A stretch of DNA of 64,000 nt from DASZFV01 sp035549075 (GCA_035549075.1 DASZRT010000043.1:41484-105483); one strand, 5' to 3'; shown: positions 16,194 to 25,339, numbered from the stretch's first letter. Program-made: numbers and translations. The notes: generated from the sequence alone by a model not told the origin.

Positions 16194-17780
16194 ATGAAGG
16201 TCGGGATCCCGAAGGAGATCTACCCGAACGAACGTCGGGTCGCCGCGACGCCTGACACGGTCCAGAAGCTGCTGAAGCTCGGCCTCGAAGTGATGGTCGA
16301 AGCGGGCGCCGGAGACGCCTCGGACTTCGCCGATGGCGCGTACACCTCGGCGGGCGCGGTCGTCATCCCCGCCGACCAACGCGACAAGGTTTGGTCCGAC
16401 GCCGACGTCGTCCTCAAGGTGCGGCAGCCGATCTTCCGGCCCGGGACGACGGTGCACGAGTCGGATCTGATGAAGGCGGGCGCGTCGCTCGTGAGCTTCT
16501 TCTGGCCCGCGCAGAACAAGGAGCTCATCGAGCGCATGGCGGCCCGCAAGGTCACCGTGCTCGCGATGGACGCCGTCCCGCGCATCACGCGCGCGCAGCG
16601 CATGGACGCGCTGTCGGCGATGGCGAACATCGCCGGTTACCGCGCCGTCATCGAGGCGGCGAACGCCTTCGGCCGGTTCTTCTCGGGGCAAGTCACGGCG
16701 GCCGGGCGCGTGAAGCCGGCGCAGGTGTTCGTGCTGGGCGCCGGCGTCGCGGGCCTGGCGGCGATCGCGGCGGCCAAGGCGCTGGGCGCGCAGGTGCGCG
16801 CGTTCGACACGCGCGCGGCGGCGCGCGAGCAGGTCGAGAGCCTCGGCGCGCAGTTCGTCGAGTTCAAGTTCGAGGAGGCCGGTGAAGGGCAGGGCGGCTA
16901 CGCCAAGGAGATGAGCGACGCGTACCTCGCCGCCGAGCAGGCGCTCATCGCGCAGCACGCGAAGGGCAGCGACATCATCATCTCGACGGCGCTCATCCCC
17001 GGCAAGCCGGCGCCGCAGCTCGTGACCTCGGGCGCCGTCGTCAGCATGGAGCACGGCTCGGTCATCGTCGACATGGCGGCCGAGCAGGGCGGCAACTGCG
17101 CGCTCACCGAGAAGGACAAGATCGTCGAGAAGTTCGGGGTCACGATCATCGGCCTCACCGACCTTCCGAGCCGCATGGCGCACGTCGCGAGCGAGCTGTA
17201 CGCGACGGTCGCGTTCAACCTGTTGAAAGAGGTCTGTCCGAAGGAGCCGGCGGGGCAGACGGCGCTCGCGATCAACCTCGAGGACGAGGTTCACCGCGGC
17301 GTGCTCGTGCTCAAGGATGGCGAGCTCATGTGGCCGCCGCCCAAGCCGCCGCCGCCGCGCGCGGGCGGCCCCGCGACGCCGCAGAAGCAGCAGCCCAAAC
17401 CCGTGCACGCCGTGGGTCAGCCCACGAACACGGCGAGCCCGGGCATGCGCGTCGGCATGGCGGTGGTCGTCGCGCTGCTCGCGCTCGCCGGCATCCTCGG
17501 GCCGCCCGAGTTCCTGCAGCACCTGACGGTCTTCCTCTTGGCGTGCGTCATCGGCTGGCACGTCGTCTGGAACGTCACGCCCGCGCTGCACACGCCGCTC
17601 ATGAGCGTCACCAACGCCATCAGCGGCATCATCCTCATCGGCGGCATGGTCGTCTTGCTCGGCCGCGGCGCGGATCCCGTCGCTCTCATCCTCGGCGGCG
17701 TCGCCGTGCTCGTCGCCTCGATCAACGTCGCGGGCGGCTTCCTCGTCACGCAGCGCATGCTCAAGATGTTTCGCCGATGA
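16194..17780 (+). CDS. pntA: NAD(P) transhydrogenase subunit alpha (fused domains I and IIa)
   Basis: This 528-residue proton-translocating transhydrogenase subunit carries the NAD(H)-binding domain I. It starts KVGIPKEIYPNERRVA, and the dinucleotide fold VLGAGVAGLAAIAAAKALGA lies near residues 178-197. The RQP loop and GSVIVDMAAEQGGNC are present. A Pro-rich linker (about 380-420, PPKPPPPRAGG) joins it to the domain II part with four TM helices (about 422-525). In many bacteria these two parts are separate genes (pntAA, pntAB); here they are one. With PntB it couples hydride transfer from NADH to NADP+ to proton import. Its stop overlaps the pntB start (ATGA). Confidence 0.95.
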   Translation: MKVGIPKEIYPNERRVAATPDTVQKLLKLGLEVMVEAGAGDASDFADGAYTSAGAVVIPADQRDKVWSDADVVLKVRQPIFRPGTTVHESDLMKAGASLVSFFWPAQNKELIERMAARKVTVLAMDAVPRITRAQRMDALSAMANIAGYRAVIEAANAFGRFFSGQVTAAGRVKPAQVFVLGAGVAGLAAIAAAKALGAQVRAFDTRAAAREQVESLGAQFVEFKFEEAGEGQGGYAKEMSDAYLAAEQALIAQHAKGSDIIISTALIPGKPAPQLVTSGAVVSMEHGSVIVDMAAEQGGNCALTEKDKIVEKFGVTIIGLTDLPSRMAHVASELYATVAFNLLKEVCPKEPAGQTALAINLEDEVHRGVLVLKDGELMWPPPKPPPPRAGGPATPQKQQPKPVHAVGQPTNTASPGMRVGMAVVVALLALAGILGPPEFLQHLTVFLLACVIGWHVVWNVTPALHTPLMSVTNAISGIILIGGMVVLLGRGADPVALILGGVAVLVASINVAGGFLVTQRMLKMFRR

Positions 17781-19273
17781 CGGCAACGATTCAGTCGCTG
17801 GCGTACATCGTCGCGAGCTTGCTCTTCATCCTCAGCTTGCGCGGCCTGTCGACGCAGGAGACGGCGCAGCGCGGGAACCGCTACGGCGTTCTCGGCATGG
17901 GCCTCGCCGTGCTGTGCACGGCCGTCGCGCTCGTCATTCCGACATTGCCGAGCGTCCATGGCGGCGAGATCGCGGCGCCCGAGAGCTTCACGGGCCTGGG
18001 CGTGCTCGCGGCGGCGCTCATCGTCGGCGGCGTCGTCGGCGGCACGCTCGCGTCGCGCGTCGCCATGACGGCCATGCCCGAGCTCGTCGCCGTGCTCCAC
18101 AGCTTCGTGGGCGCGGCCGCCGTGCTCGTCGGCGTCGCGACTTATTTGCAGCCGGGCGAGATCGAGAACGCGGGCGGCGCGCACCTCATCGAGATCTTCG
18201 TGGGCGTGCTCGTCGGCGCCGTGACCTTCAGCGGCTCGATCATCGCGTTCGGCAAGCTGCGCGGCAAGGTCAGCAGCAAGCCGCTGCTGCTGCCGGCGCG
18301 CCACATGCTCAACCTCGGCGCGCTCGTCGTGTGCGTCGTGCTGGGCGTGATCTTCTTCCGCGCGCCCGAGGCGTGGCCCAGCGACGGCGGCGGCTTGACG
18401 GGCGGCGGGATGCCGGCGCTGCTGGCGATGACGGTGCTCGCGCTGTTGCTGGGCGTGCACCTCGTCATGGCGATCGGCGGCGGCGACATGCCCGTCGTCG
18501 TGTCGCTGCTCAACAGCTACTCGGGCTGGGCGGCCGCGGCGGCGGGCTTCATGCTGTCGAACGACCTGCTCATCATCACGGGCGCGCTCGTCGGCAGCTC
18601 GGGCGCGATCCTCAGCTACATCATGTGCAAGGCCATGAACCGGTCGATCTTCAACGTCATCCTCGGCGGCTTCGGCGCCGAGGGCGCGACGAAGCCGGCC
18701 GCGGGTGGTCCGGCGGCGCCCACGGGCAAGGTCACCGAGACCAGCGTCGACCAGGTCGCCGAGCTGCTGCTCGCGGCCCGCAGCGTGATCATCGTGCCCG
18801 GCTACGGCATGGCCGTCGCGCAGGCGCAGCACCCCGTCAAAGAGATCTCGTCGCTGCTCATCGAGAAGGGCATCAAGACGCGCTACGCGATCCACCCCGT
18901 CGCGGGCCGCTTGCCGGGCCACATGAACGTCCTGCTCGCCGAGGCCAACGTCTCGTACGACATCGTCAAGGAGATGGACGAGATCAACGAGGACTTCCCG
19001 TCGACGGACGTGGTCATGGTCATCGGCGCGAACGACATCGTGAACCCGATGGCCGAGGACGATCCCGGCAGCCCCATCTACGGCATGCCGGTGCTGCAAG
19101 TCTGGAAGGCCGCGCGCGTCGTCATGCTCAAGCGCGGCATGGCCGCCGGCTATGCAGGCGTCGACAACCCGCTCGTCTACAACGACAACACGCTGATGCT
19201 TTTCGGCGACGCCCGTCAAAGCATCACGAAGCTCCTGACCGCCTTGCGTTCCGCCAGCGGCGCCGCGGCCTGA
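17777..19273 (+). CDS. pntB: NAD(P) transhydrogenase subunit beta
   Basis: This 498-residue partner of PntA has an N-terminal membrane domain of about nine helices (about 5-265), with loops VLHSFVGAAAVLVG and SLLNSYSGWAAAAAGF. The NADP(H)-binding domain III follows (about 315-498), with VIIVPGYGMAVAQAQ, IHPVAGRLPGHMNVLLAEA, VMVIGANDIVNP, KRGMAAGYAGVDNPL and the final FGDA. The start at 17777 overlaps the pntA stop by 4 bp, so the two are coupled. The stop at 19271-19273 is followed after 5 nt by the first copy of a large palindromic 3'-end element. Confidence 0.95.
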   Translation: MTATIQSLAYIVASLLFILSLRGLSTQETAQRGNRYGVLGMGLAVLCTAVALVIPTLPSVHGGEIAAPESFTGLGVLAAALIVGGVVGGTLASRVAMTAMPELVAVLHSFVGAAAVLVGVATYLQPGEIENAGGAHLIEIFVGVLVGAVTFSGSIIAFGKLRGKVSSKPLLLPARHMLNLGALVVCVVLGVIFFRAPEAWPSDGGGLTGGGMPALLAMTVLALLLGVHLVMAIGGGDMPVVVSLLNSYSGWAAAAAGFMLSNDLLIITGALVGSSGAILSYIMCKAMNRSIFNVILGGFGAEGATKPAAGGPAAPTGKVTETSVDQVAELLLAARSVIIVPGYGMAVAQAQHPVKEISSLLIEKGIKTRYAIHPVAGRLPGHMNVLLAEANVSYDIVKEMDEINEDFPSTDVVMVIGANDIVNPMAEDDPGSPIYGMPVLQVWKAARVVMLKRGMAAGYAGVDNPLVYNDNTLMLFGDARQSITKLLTALRSASGAAA

Positions 19274-19278
19274 CGCGA

Positions 19279-19520
19279 TCGGGCTCGCTCGCTGCCGCTC
19301 GCATTGCGATGCGCGAGGTAACGGGCTCGCTTGCTTCGCAAGCATCGCGGCATCACTCCGGTCGTTGGGCTGGAGGGGTTCGGGGACTGGTCCGCGCTCC
19401 GCGGCTCGGGCGGGCCCGGCACGGCGCCAGCGGGTGTGAGGTCGAAGGGGCCCTGGAAGCTCCGCGCGGCCCAGTCCCCGGACCCCTCCAGCTCTGCACT
19501 CGCTACGTTCTGCCGCTGAA
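19279..19520 (+). repeat. 240-bp 3'-end element, copy 1 (after pntB)
   Basis: This copy begins 5 nt after the pntB stop codon. It contains TCGGGCTCGCTCGCTGCCGC (24-bp block 19279-19302), a second 30-bp block with an inner GCTTGC..GCAAGC hairpin (19321-19350), and a long stem: 19370-19390 pairs with 19471-19491 (20 of 21 positions, the odd one a T/G). The stem encloses a core of about 80 nt. The core includes a 38-bp stretch (19425-19462) identical to copy 2. A weak open frame crosses it (MLRKHRG...GSGGPG...), but identity is at the nucleotide level in the core. Confidence 0.85.
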
Positions 19521-19580
19521 CCTAGGCAGGGCTCGCAAATACGCGCAACGCCGCGTGCGATTGAAACGCTCGATCTGAAC

Positions 19581-19820
19581 TTCGAAGGCGAGACGTAGAA
19601 AGCGAGGGCGGAGGGGTTTGGGGATGCGGTTGGGCCGAGCTTCCAGGGCCCCTTCGACCTCACACCCGCTGGCGACATACCGGGCCCGCCCGAGCCGGGA
19701 GGCCCAACCGCATCACCAAACACCTCCAGCCCAGGGACCGGAGACGAGCCGCGATGCTTGCGAAGCAAGCGAGCCCGTTTCGCCGTGCACCGCGAGGCGA
19801 GCGGCAGCGAGCGAGCCCGA
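19581..19820 (-). repeat. 240-bp 3'-end element, copy 2 (after the DUF1501 gene)
   Basis: Inverted relative to copy 1, it begins 5 nt after the stop codon of the convergent DUF1501-like gene (stop 19826-19828). The four blocks 19797-19820, 19749-19778, 19680-19697 and 19637-19674 are exact reverse complements of blocks in copy 1. Its long stem (19610-19636 with 19701-19727, 25 of 27 paired) has a different sequence from that of copy 1 while remaining paired. The 60 bp between the copies (19521-19580) hold nothing recognisable. Confidence 0.85.
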
Positions 19821-19825
19821 TTCGG

Positions 19826-21145
19826 TCAGCCGGAAGAGAGGGCGCTGGAGATGACTTTGCCGCCCATGACGGTCGTGTCGATGGTCGTGTTGTCGACGCC
19901 CACGGCGGTCAGGAGCGTGCGGCCGTAGGAGGCGAGGGAGTCGAGGGGTTGGATGTCCCCGCTCGCCGAGCCCTTGCCGGTCTTCGAGTCGATGGCGAGC
20001 GCGCCGTAGTCTTTGTCGACGGGCCCCACGCCGCCGACGACGCCGCCCGCGAAGGGCTTGCCGACCGTGACCGAGACCTGGTGGTTCTGGTTGTGCTGGC
20101 GTCCGTCGGTGTTGCTGGGGCCCAGCGTGCGGCCGAAGACGTTGAGGGTCGCGAACGTCACCGAATCGGCGAGGCCGGCCTTCGCGAGCTGATCCATGAG
20201 CGACGCGATCGTCGCGACGCCGGCCACCGTCTGCGTCGTCTCGGCGGCGAGCCCGATGTCGCGGTGGTTGTCGCCGCCGAACGGGATGTGCACGGAGATC
20301 ACCGGCGTGACCTTCATTTGAATCAACGTCACGGCCGCCAGCACCTGCGAGTCGGCGGTGTTGTCCTTGATCGAGCTCAGAGCGTCGAGCAGCGACTGGT
20401 TGATGTTGCGCACCTGCTGCTGCGAGGTCACGAGCGAGTCGATGTACGTCTTCTGCGCGGGCGTCGCCCCGTTCTTGTAGAGGTCGTAGAGCTGGTTGAG
20501 CGTCTTGTCGCGCAGCGGCTGCAGGTTCGTGAGCGGCCCTGCCGGGTTCGTCAGCGTCGCCTTGAGCGCGAGCGCCGGGATGATGGGCAGCGCCGCGCCG
20601 TTGAACGAGAGCCCTTCCGCCGGGGACGTCGCGCCGACGGTGAGCGGCTGCTGTTGAATCGTGCCGAGGCAGGGCGCCATGCTCTTCGCGAGCAGCGACG
20701 GCAGCATCTCGCCGCCGTAGGTGCGGCCCATGAGCTTGAGGACGTCCGGCTCCTTCGGGTGCACGGGCGTGTCGGTCATGAGGTGCCAGAACGTCGTGCG
20801 ATCGAGGACGGCCTGCGGCAGCGACGCCCACGGCGCGGCCGCCGTGAAAGACTGCCCGCGCAGCGCGAGCGGCGTGGGCGCCATCGTCGGGTCGGCGCTG
20901 TGAGTGATCTTCGGGTCGTCGTACATGCCCGGGACGTTGGCGTTGATCGGATCGCCCGAGCCGAGCGTGTTGAAGATGAAGTACTGCGCCTTGGCTTGAG
21001 CGCCGCACGTCGGCGTCGGCGTCGCGGCGAGCGCGCGGCGCGGGCTCAACAGAAAGGACGCCGGCAGGCCGGTCGCGAGGGCGCGCAGGCCCACGTAACC
21101 GGTGCCGAAAAGGGTCGAGAGGATGGCTTGGCGTCGCGTGAGCAT
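19826..21145 (-). CDS. DUF1501-like secreted protein (twin-arginine-type signal)
   Basis: This 439-residue protein starts MLTRRQAILSTLFGTGYVG; the Arg pair before a hydrophobic stretch and the ALAATP-type cleavage region near residue 40 suggest Tat export. The body shows features of the DUF1501/sulfatase-like alkaline phosphatase superfamily: IFNTLGSGDPINANVPG, HIPFGGDNHRDIGLAAET, FATLNVFGRTLGPS and a Gly-rich turn GKPFAGGVVGGV. Such proteins are usually encoded beside DUF1592/PSD1-type cytochrome proteins, as here, and function is unproven. ATG 21145 has GAGGAGA at a good distance. It lies 11 bp after the upstream lipoprotein gene, so the two form an operon. Confidence 0.8.
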   Translation of the reverse strand: MLTRRQAILSTLFGTGYVGLRALATGLPASFLLSPRRALAATPTPTCGAQAKAQYFIFNTLGSGDPINANVPGMYDDPKITHSADPTMAPTPLALRGQSFTAAAPWASLPQAVLDRTTFWHLMTDTPVHPKEPDVLKLMGRTYGGEMLPSLLAKSMAPCLGTIQQQPLTVGATSPAEGLSFNGAALPIIPALALKATLTNPAGPLTNLQPLRDKTLNQLYDLYKNGATPAQKTYIDSLVTSQQQVRNINQSLLDALSSIKDNTADSQVLAAVTLIQMKVTPVISVHIPFGGDNHRDIGLAAETTQTVAGVATIASLMDQLAKAGLADSVTFATLNVFGRTLGPSNTDGRQHNQNHQVSVTVGKPFAGGVVGGVGPVDKDYGALAIDSKTGKGSASGDIQPLDSLASYGRTLLTAVGVDNTTIDTTVMGGKVISSALSSG

Positions 21146-21156
21146 CGTGTGTCTCC

Positions 21157-23283
21157 TCAAAGCCCGATCGAGACCGCCGACGGGGCGAGGCAGGCGGTGA
21201 CGAAGGTCGACTCGAGCGCGTTCGTCGCCGTCGCGCCCTGAGCCATCGCGTCGGTGAAGTGGCTCTTCAACAGCGTCGTCGCCTGCGCCCCGCGCGGGTC
21301 GGACGCCGCGAGGCCCATGACGACGCCGACGAAGTCCGCGATCGCCGCGTCGGGCTTCGCGCTCGACCACTGCGTGACGCCGGCTTGCTGCTTGGCCGTC
21401 GGCACGTCGATGACCGACGCCGCGACGATCTCGCACAGGTTCTCCACGCCCGCGCGGTAGAAGAGCGTCGGCGCGTTGGGAAGCACGGGCATGGTCGCGC
21501 CGCGGCCGTAGCCGTCGGACGGCAGGCCGGTCGCGATCTGAAAGATCGCCGCCTGCGCGCCCTTGCGCTTCACGGCGTCGAGGCCGCACGCGTCGTCGAA
21601 GCCCAGACGCGCGTTGATCGCCGCGCACAGGTGATCGCGGCGCGACACGGCGACGACCTCGCCGTTGGCGGCGGCCGTCGCCGTCGGCGCGGCGTTGGTC
21701 ACGAGCGGCGACGACATGAGCTCGACGACCAGCGTGTCCCACATGAGGCCGCCTTTTTGAAAGGCGGTGACGACACGCTGGAACTCGGGGTCTTCGTGCG
21801 CGCACGGCGACGAGTTCGCGTAGGTGCACAGCTTCTGCGCCCACGCCTCGGCGAACAGCGGGTGCCCCGCGAGGATCGTCCCGAGGTCGGCCGTGCTGGT
21901 CACCGGCTTGATGACACCGCCGAAGGCGAAGAGGCCCTTCTGATTCGCAAACGCCGCCTCGTCTTGCGCGTGATAGTTCCACGAGTACGTCGCGGCGAAG
22001 ATCGAGCGGAGCGGGTCGAGCTCGGCGTGGCAGACGACGCACGCGCCTTGCGTCGAGTGGGCCGTGTCGAGGCCTGGGGTCGTCGTCGGGATCGTGAGGT
22101 TCGTGCCGTCGACCTGCGCGCCGAGCGCGACGATGAGCGTCTGGTTCATCGTGACGCGCATCTGGTTGCTGATGTTCGTCTGCCAGTTCGCGAAGAACGC
22201 GGGCGTGCTGAAGAAGCCCGCGCGCGGCGTCGTGAGGACGAGCTCCTGCGCCTTGCGCAGCGCCGGGAGATCATAGAACGGCGTGACCTCCTCGGGCCCC
22301 GTGGGCGGCCGGATCGTCACGAGCGTCCAGTCGCTGAAGTCCTTCGTCGCGTCGAGCTGCGGCGCCGTGGCCGTCCCGCCGCTCGGCGGGCAGGCCGGGT
22401 TGCCAGCGACCGGGTTCTTCCGGCCGTCGAGCGAGCCGTAGAGCAGGTAGTGCAGCGCGATCGCGCTCGGCGCGTAGACGATCGGGTCCTGCACGCAGCC
22501 GTCGACCTTCATGTCGTTGGTCGCGACATCGGGGTCATACCAGTGCATGTAGTTCGGGCTCGCCTCATCGAGCGTCTGCGCGATCGGGATCGGCCCCGAG
22601 GCCGCCGAGACGGTGATGTCTTGCTTGGGGTGCGCCTTCTTGAAGAGGTCGGTGACCGTGCCGGCGTCGTCGACCTGCCACACGTCGAGGAACGCGTACA
22701 GCTCCTTGAGCGCCGTCGTCATCATGAGCTTCGTCGTCGTCGTCGCGTCGCTGAGCGGGCGGCCCGACGCGAGCAGGTCGATCATCGTGAGCGCGAAGCT
22801 CTGCTGCGCGTTCTGCACGAGCAGCGGCGTCGTCGTGCCGTTGATGCCGATCTGCTTCGGGAAGGCCTGATCGGAGAAGTCGACGGCCGTCACCTGCGTC
22901 TGCTGGAACGCCAGCTCGAAGAAGCGCTTCATCTTCGTCGCGTACTCGGGCTGCTTCATCCACGACGAGACGAGCGTCTTCATCTGCGTCGGATCGGCCG
23001 TGACCATCGAGATCTCGGCGTCCGTCGGCGGGAGTCCCAACAACACGTTCTTGACCTTCGCGACGTACGACGCGGGCATGGCGGCCACGAAGGGAGCGGC
23101 GTCCGGCGAGGTGCCGGCGTCCGAGGTCGGCGCGCCTCCTTGGCCACCTGCCGCTTCGCCGCCGTTGCCGCCCGAAGACATCGCGGTCGGGCTCACCGAC
23201 GAACAGGCCCCGACCACGAAGCCCACCGCGCCGAGACCGAGCGGCGTGATGCCGATCGCCCTGAGAACTTTGCGCATCACCAT
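21157..23283 (-). CDS. DUF1592/DUF1588-type lipoprotein with one CXXCH site
   Basis: This 708-residue lipoprotein has lipobox VVGAC near residue 26, then a Gly/Ser/Asp linker. The body resembles the myxobacterial/planctomycete PSD-type proteins: an early YVAKVKNVLLGLPPTDAEI segment, a helical FFELAFQQTQ region, and a C-terminal third with CVVCHAELDPLRSIFAAT. The last is the typical place where DUF1588-like domains carry a haem-like motif. Start: ATG 23283 (ATG-GTG-ATG cluster); the ATG at 23277 is equally possible and neither has a strong site. It forms an operon with the DUF1501-like gene downstream. The likely role is in an extracytoplasmic redox or degradative complex, by family association only. 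Confidence 0.75.
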   Translation of the reverse strand: MVMRKVLRAIGITPLGLGAVGFVVGACSSVSPTAMSSGGNGGEAAGGQGGAPTSDAGTSPDAAPFVAAMPASYVAKVKNVLLGLPPTDAEISMVTADPTQMKTLVSSWMKQPEYATKMKRFFELAFQQTQVTAVDFSDQAFPKQIGINGTTTPLLVQNAQQSFALTMIDLLASGRPLSDATTTTKLMMTTALKELYAFLDVWQVDDAGTVTDLFKKAHPKQDITVSAASGPIPIAQTLDEASPNYMHWYDPDVATNDMKVDGCVQDPIVYAPSAIALHYLLYGSLDGRKNPVAGNPACPPSGGTATAPQLDATKDFSDWTLVTIRPPTGPEEVTPFYDLPALRKAQELVLTTPRAGFFSTPAFFANWQTNISNQMRVTMNQTLIVALGAQVDGTNLTIPTTTPGLDTAHSTQGACVVCHAELDPLRSIFAATYSWNYHAQDEAAFANQKGLFAFGGVIKPVTSTADLGTILAGHPLFAEAWAQKLCTYANSSPCAHEDPEFQRVVTAFQKGGLMWDTLVVELMSSPLVTNAAPTATAAANGEVVAVSRRDHLCAAINARLGFDDACGLDAVKRKGAQAAIFQIATGLPSDGYGRGATMPVLPNAPTLFYRAGVENLCEIVAASVIDVPTAKQQAGVTQWSSAKPDAAIADFVGVVMGLAASDPRGAQATTLLKSHFTDAMAQGATATNALESTFVTACLAPSAVSIGL

Positions 23284-23440
23284 GTGATGCCTCGACCACT
23301 CACTGTGTCGACTTGATGGGCTCGGTCGCCGCGCCGATCAAGCTCGATGAAGCTCGTTTGGTGAACGTCCACGATGGCCGCGGAATCGCTGCAAGATCGC
23401 GACCGCCCAAAGACCGACCGAGGTGTGACCTGCGGCGCGC

Positions 23441-24988
23441 TCAGCGCGTGCGGCCGAACGTGTCGAGCGTCGCTTTGTCGCCGTGCTCGAGCGCCAGCTC
23501 GGCGGCGAGGCTGACGCCGTCGCGCCCCATGGTCGCCACGGCCAGCGTCTGTCCCGCGCGGCGGTAGGCGACCGTGCAGTCGCGCGCGGCGACGTCGCCG
23601 TGCACGTCGATGTGGTCCCAGCTCTCGGCGTGGCCGACGTAGCTCACCTGCGCGTCGTAGTGCGAGGTCCAGAAGAACGGCGCCGACGAAAACGGCGTCG
23701 CGCGGCCCATCATGTTGAGCGCGGCGACGCGGCCCATGCGTTGCGCGACGGCCCAGTGCTCGATGCGCACGCGCTCGCCCGTCGGCGCGTAGGGGTAACG
23801 CGCGACGTCGCCCGCGGCGAACACGCCGGGCGCGCTCGCGCGAAGGCGATCGTCGACGACGACGCCGCGATCGATCGCCAGGCCCGCCGCTTCGGCGAGC
23901 GCCGCCCTTGGCCGCACGCCGATGCCCACGACGACGAGATCGGCGGGCAGGGTGCCTCCGCCCGAGAGCGTCACCGCGCGCGCGTCGACGGCCGTGACGG
24001 TCTGGCCGAGGTGGAACTTCACGCCGCGCTCTTCGTGAAGGCCGCGCAGGAACGCGCCCAGCTCGGGGCCGAGCGTGCGGGCGAAGGGCAGGGCGTCGGG
24101 CGCGACGACGTCGACCTCGAGCCCGCGCGTGCGCAGCGACGCCGCCGCCTCGAGCCCGATGAAGCTCGCGCCCACGACGACCACGCGCTTCGCGGACGTA
24201 GCGCGCGCGATGATCGCCTCGCAGTCGGCGAGCGTGCGCAGCGTGCGGACGTGGGGCAGGTCGGCGCCGGGCATATCGAGGCGCACGGGCTCGGCGCCCG
24301 TCGCCAGCAACAACGCGTCCCACTCGACGACGCGTCCGTCGGCGAGCGTGAGCTGGCGCGGATCGAGCGAGAGCTTCTCGACGCGCGCCCCGCGCGAAAG
24401 CTCGATCCGCTGCTCGGCGAAGAACGACTCGGGCCGCAGCGGCAGCCACTCGGCGGGCGCGGTGCCCGCGAGGAAGTCCTTCGACAGGTTGGGCCGATCG
24501 ACGGGCAACGCGGCGTCGGCGCCGAACACGCGCACGTCGCCCGCGAAGCCTTCGCGCCGCAGCGTCTCGGCCGCCGCCTCGCCCGCGGCGCCCGCGCCGA
24601 CGATGACGATCGTGCGCGGCGCGGCCGCTGGCGCTGACGGAGTCGCTTCGGGCTTGCGTGCGCCGACGCGAATGCGCCCGTTCGCGCGCTCCACCGAGTA
24701 GCAGGCGATCGGCGTGAGCGCGGGCCCCCGCAACGCCGTCCCCGTGCGCAGATCGAAGCAGGCGTGGTGCCACGGGCAGCGGATCGTGTCGCCGTCGACG
24801 GCACCTTCGGCGAGCGGCCCGCTGTAGTGCGTGCACGTCGCGCCGACGGCGAGCACGTCGGCCCCGCGTCGCACGAGCATGACGGCCTCGCCCGCGGCGT
24901 GGCCCAAGAGCGGCGTCGCGCCGAGCGTCGCGTCCTCGACGCCGGCTCCGAGATCTGGCCCCGTCAGCTTCGCCTGATCGCCACCCAT
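23441..24988 (-). CDS. Rieske-FAD/NAD(P) oxidoreductase (AIFM3-like)
   Basis: This 515-residue enzyme fuses an N-terminal Rieske [2Fe-2S] domain (CTHYSGPL at 52-59 and CPWHHACFD at 71-79) to a pyridine nucleotide-disulphide oxidoreductase of the ferredoxin-reductase type. FAD-binding VIVGAGAAGEAAAETLRREG lies near 127, the central NAD(P)H fold VVVGASFIGLEAA near 247, and the FAD motif VFAAGDVARYP near 355. The same arrangement is found in AIFM3/AIF-like and rubredoxin/ferredoxin reductases; the electron acceptor is unknown. ATG 24988 is preceded by GGAGGG. The DUF2934 gene ends 20 bp upstream, indicating a two-gene transcript. Confidence 0.93.
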   Translation of the reverse strand: MGGDQAKLTGPDLGAGVEDATLGATPLLGHAAGEAVMLVRRGADVLAVGATCTHYSGPLAEGAVDGDTIRCPWHHACFDLRTGTALRGPALTPIACYSVERANGRIRVGARKPEATPSAPAAAPRTIVIVGAGAAGEAAAETLRREGFAGDVRVFGADAALPVDRPNLSKDFLAGTAPAEWLPLRPESFFAEQRIELSRGARVEKLSLDPRQLTLADGRVVEWDALLLATGAEPVRLDMPGADLPHVRTLRTLADCEAIIARATSAKRVVVVGASFIGLEAAASLRTRGLEVDVVAPDALPFARTLGPELGAFLRGLHEERGVKFHLGQTVTAVDARAVTLSGGGTLPADLVVVGIGVRPRAALAEAAGLAIDRGVVVDDRLRASAPGVFAAGDVARYPYAPTGERVRIEHWAVAQRMGRVAALNMMGRATPFSSAPFFWTSHYDAQVSYVGHAESWDHIDVHGDVAARDCTVAYRRAGQTLAVATMGRDGVSLAAELALEHGDKATLDTFGRTR

Positions 24989-25008
24989 GGCTCCCTCCGT
25001 GCGGGTTG

Positions 25009-25191
25009 CTACTTCTTGCGGCCCTTCGGCAGCGGCTCGGTCTCGGCCGTCAGCTCGGCCTCGGCCTGCAGCCAGTCCTCGAGCTCGTACCCCGAGATCG
25101 ATCCCCGCTGCAAGAACAGCTCGTAGGCGCGCTTGGCGATCTCTTCGGGCGATGGCTTGGACGCGGGCGCTTTGGGCTGTTCGTGCGGCAT
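25009..25191 (-). CDS. DUF2934-domain small protein
   Basis: This 60-residue protein shows the DUF2934 core EEIAKRAYELFLQRG (16-30) followed by DWLQAEAEL (39-47) and a Lys/Arg tail. It is a very common small protein in proteobacteria and myxobacteria with no known function. ATG 25191 is chosen because GAGGAGA lies directly upstream; the longer in-frame extension encodes unrelated non-conserved sequence. It heads a transcript with the Rieske-FAD gene. Confidence 0.85.
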   Translation of the reverse strand: MPHEQPKAPASKPSPEEIAKRAYELFLQRGSISGYELEDWLQAEAELTAETEPLPKGRKK

Positions 25192-25339
25192 CTCGGTCTC
25201 CTCGTCGATTGTCGGTGGCGCCCTATCATGAGATCGCCTCGCGCACGCGTCCAGAATCGCCGCGCACGCGGGCGGCCGTCGATGCACGGCCGTCACCTGG
25301 CCGCTACCAACTTGATGTGGCTTGTGTAATATGCCGCCC

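Noticed and set aside
19331..19519. Short peptide MLRKHRG... as a gene
   Set aside because: A homologous reading exists in the other copy, but the conserved part is identical at the nucleotide level including third positions and the stems covary. This fits a structured repeat better than a peptide. No ribosome-binding site.
17417..19768. A 783-codon minus-strand frame running from the 19.3-kb repeat into pntB
   Set aside because: It is antisense to pntB and its N-terminal part is the palindromic element. It shares MLRKHRG...GSGGPG with the opposite copy only because the element is a repeat.
23378..23410. Possible sigma-54 promoter upstream of the DUF1592-like gene
   Set aside because: GG and GC have the right spacing on the minus strand, but the remaining positions of TGGCACG do not match.
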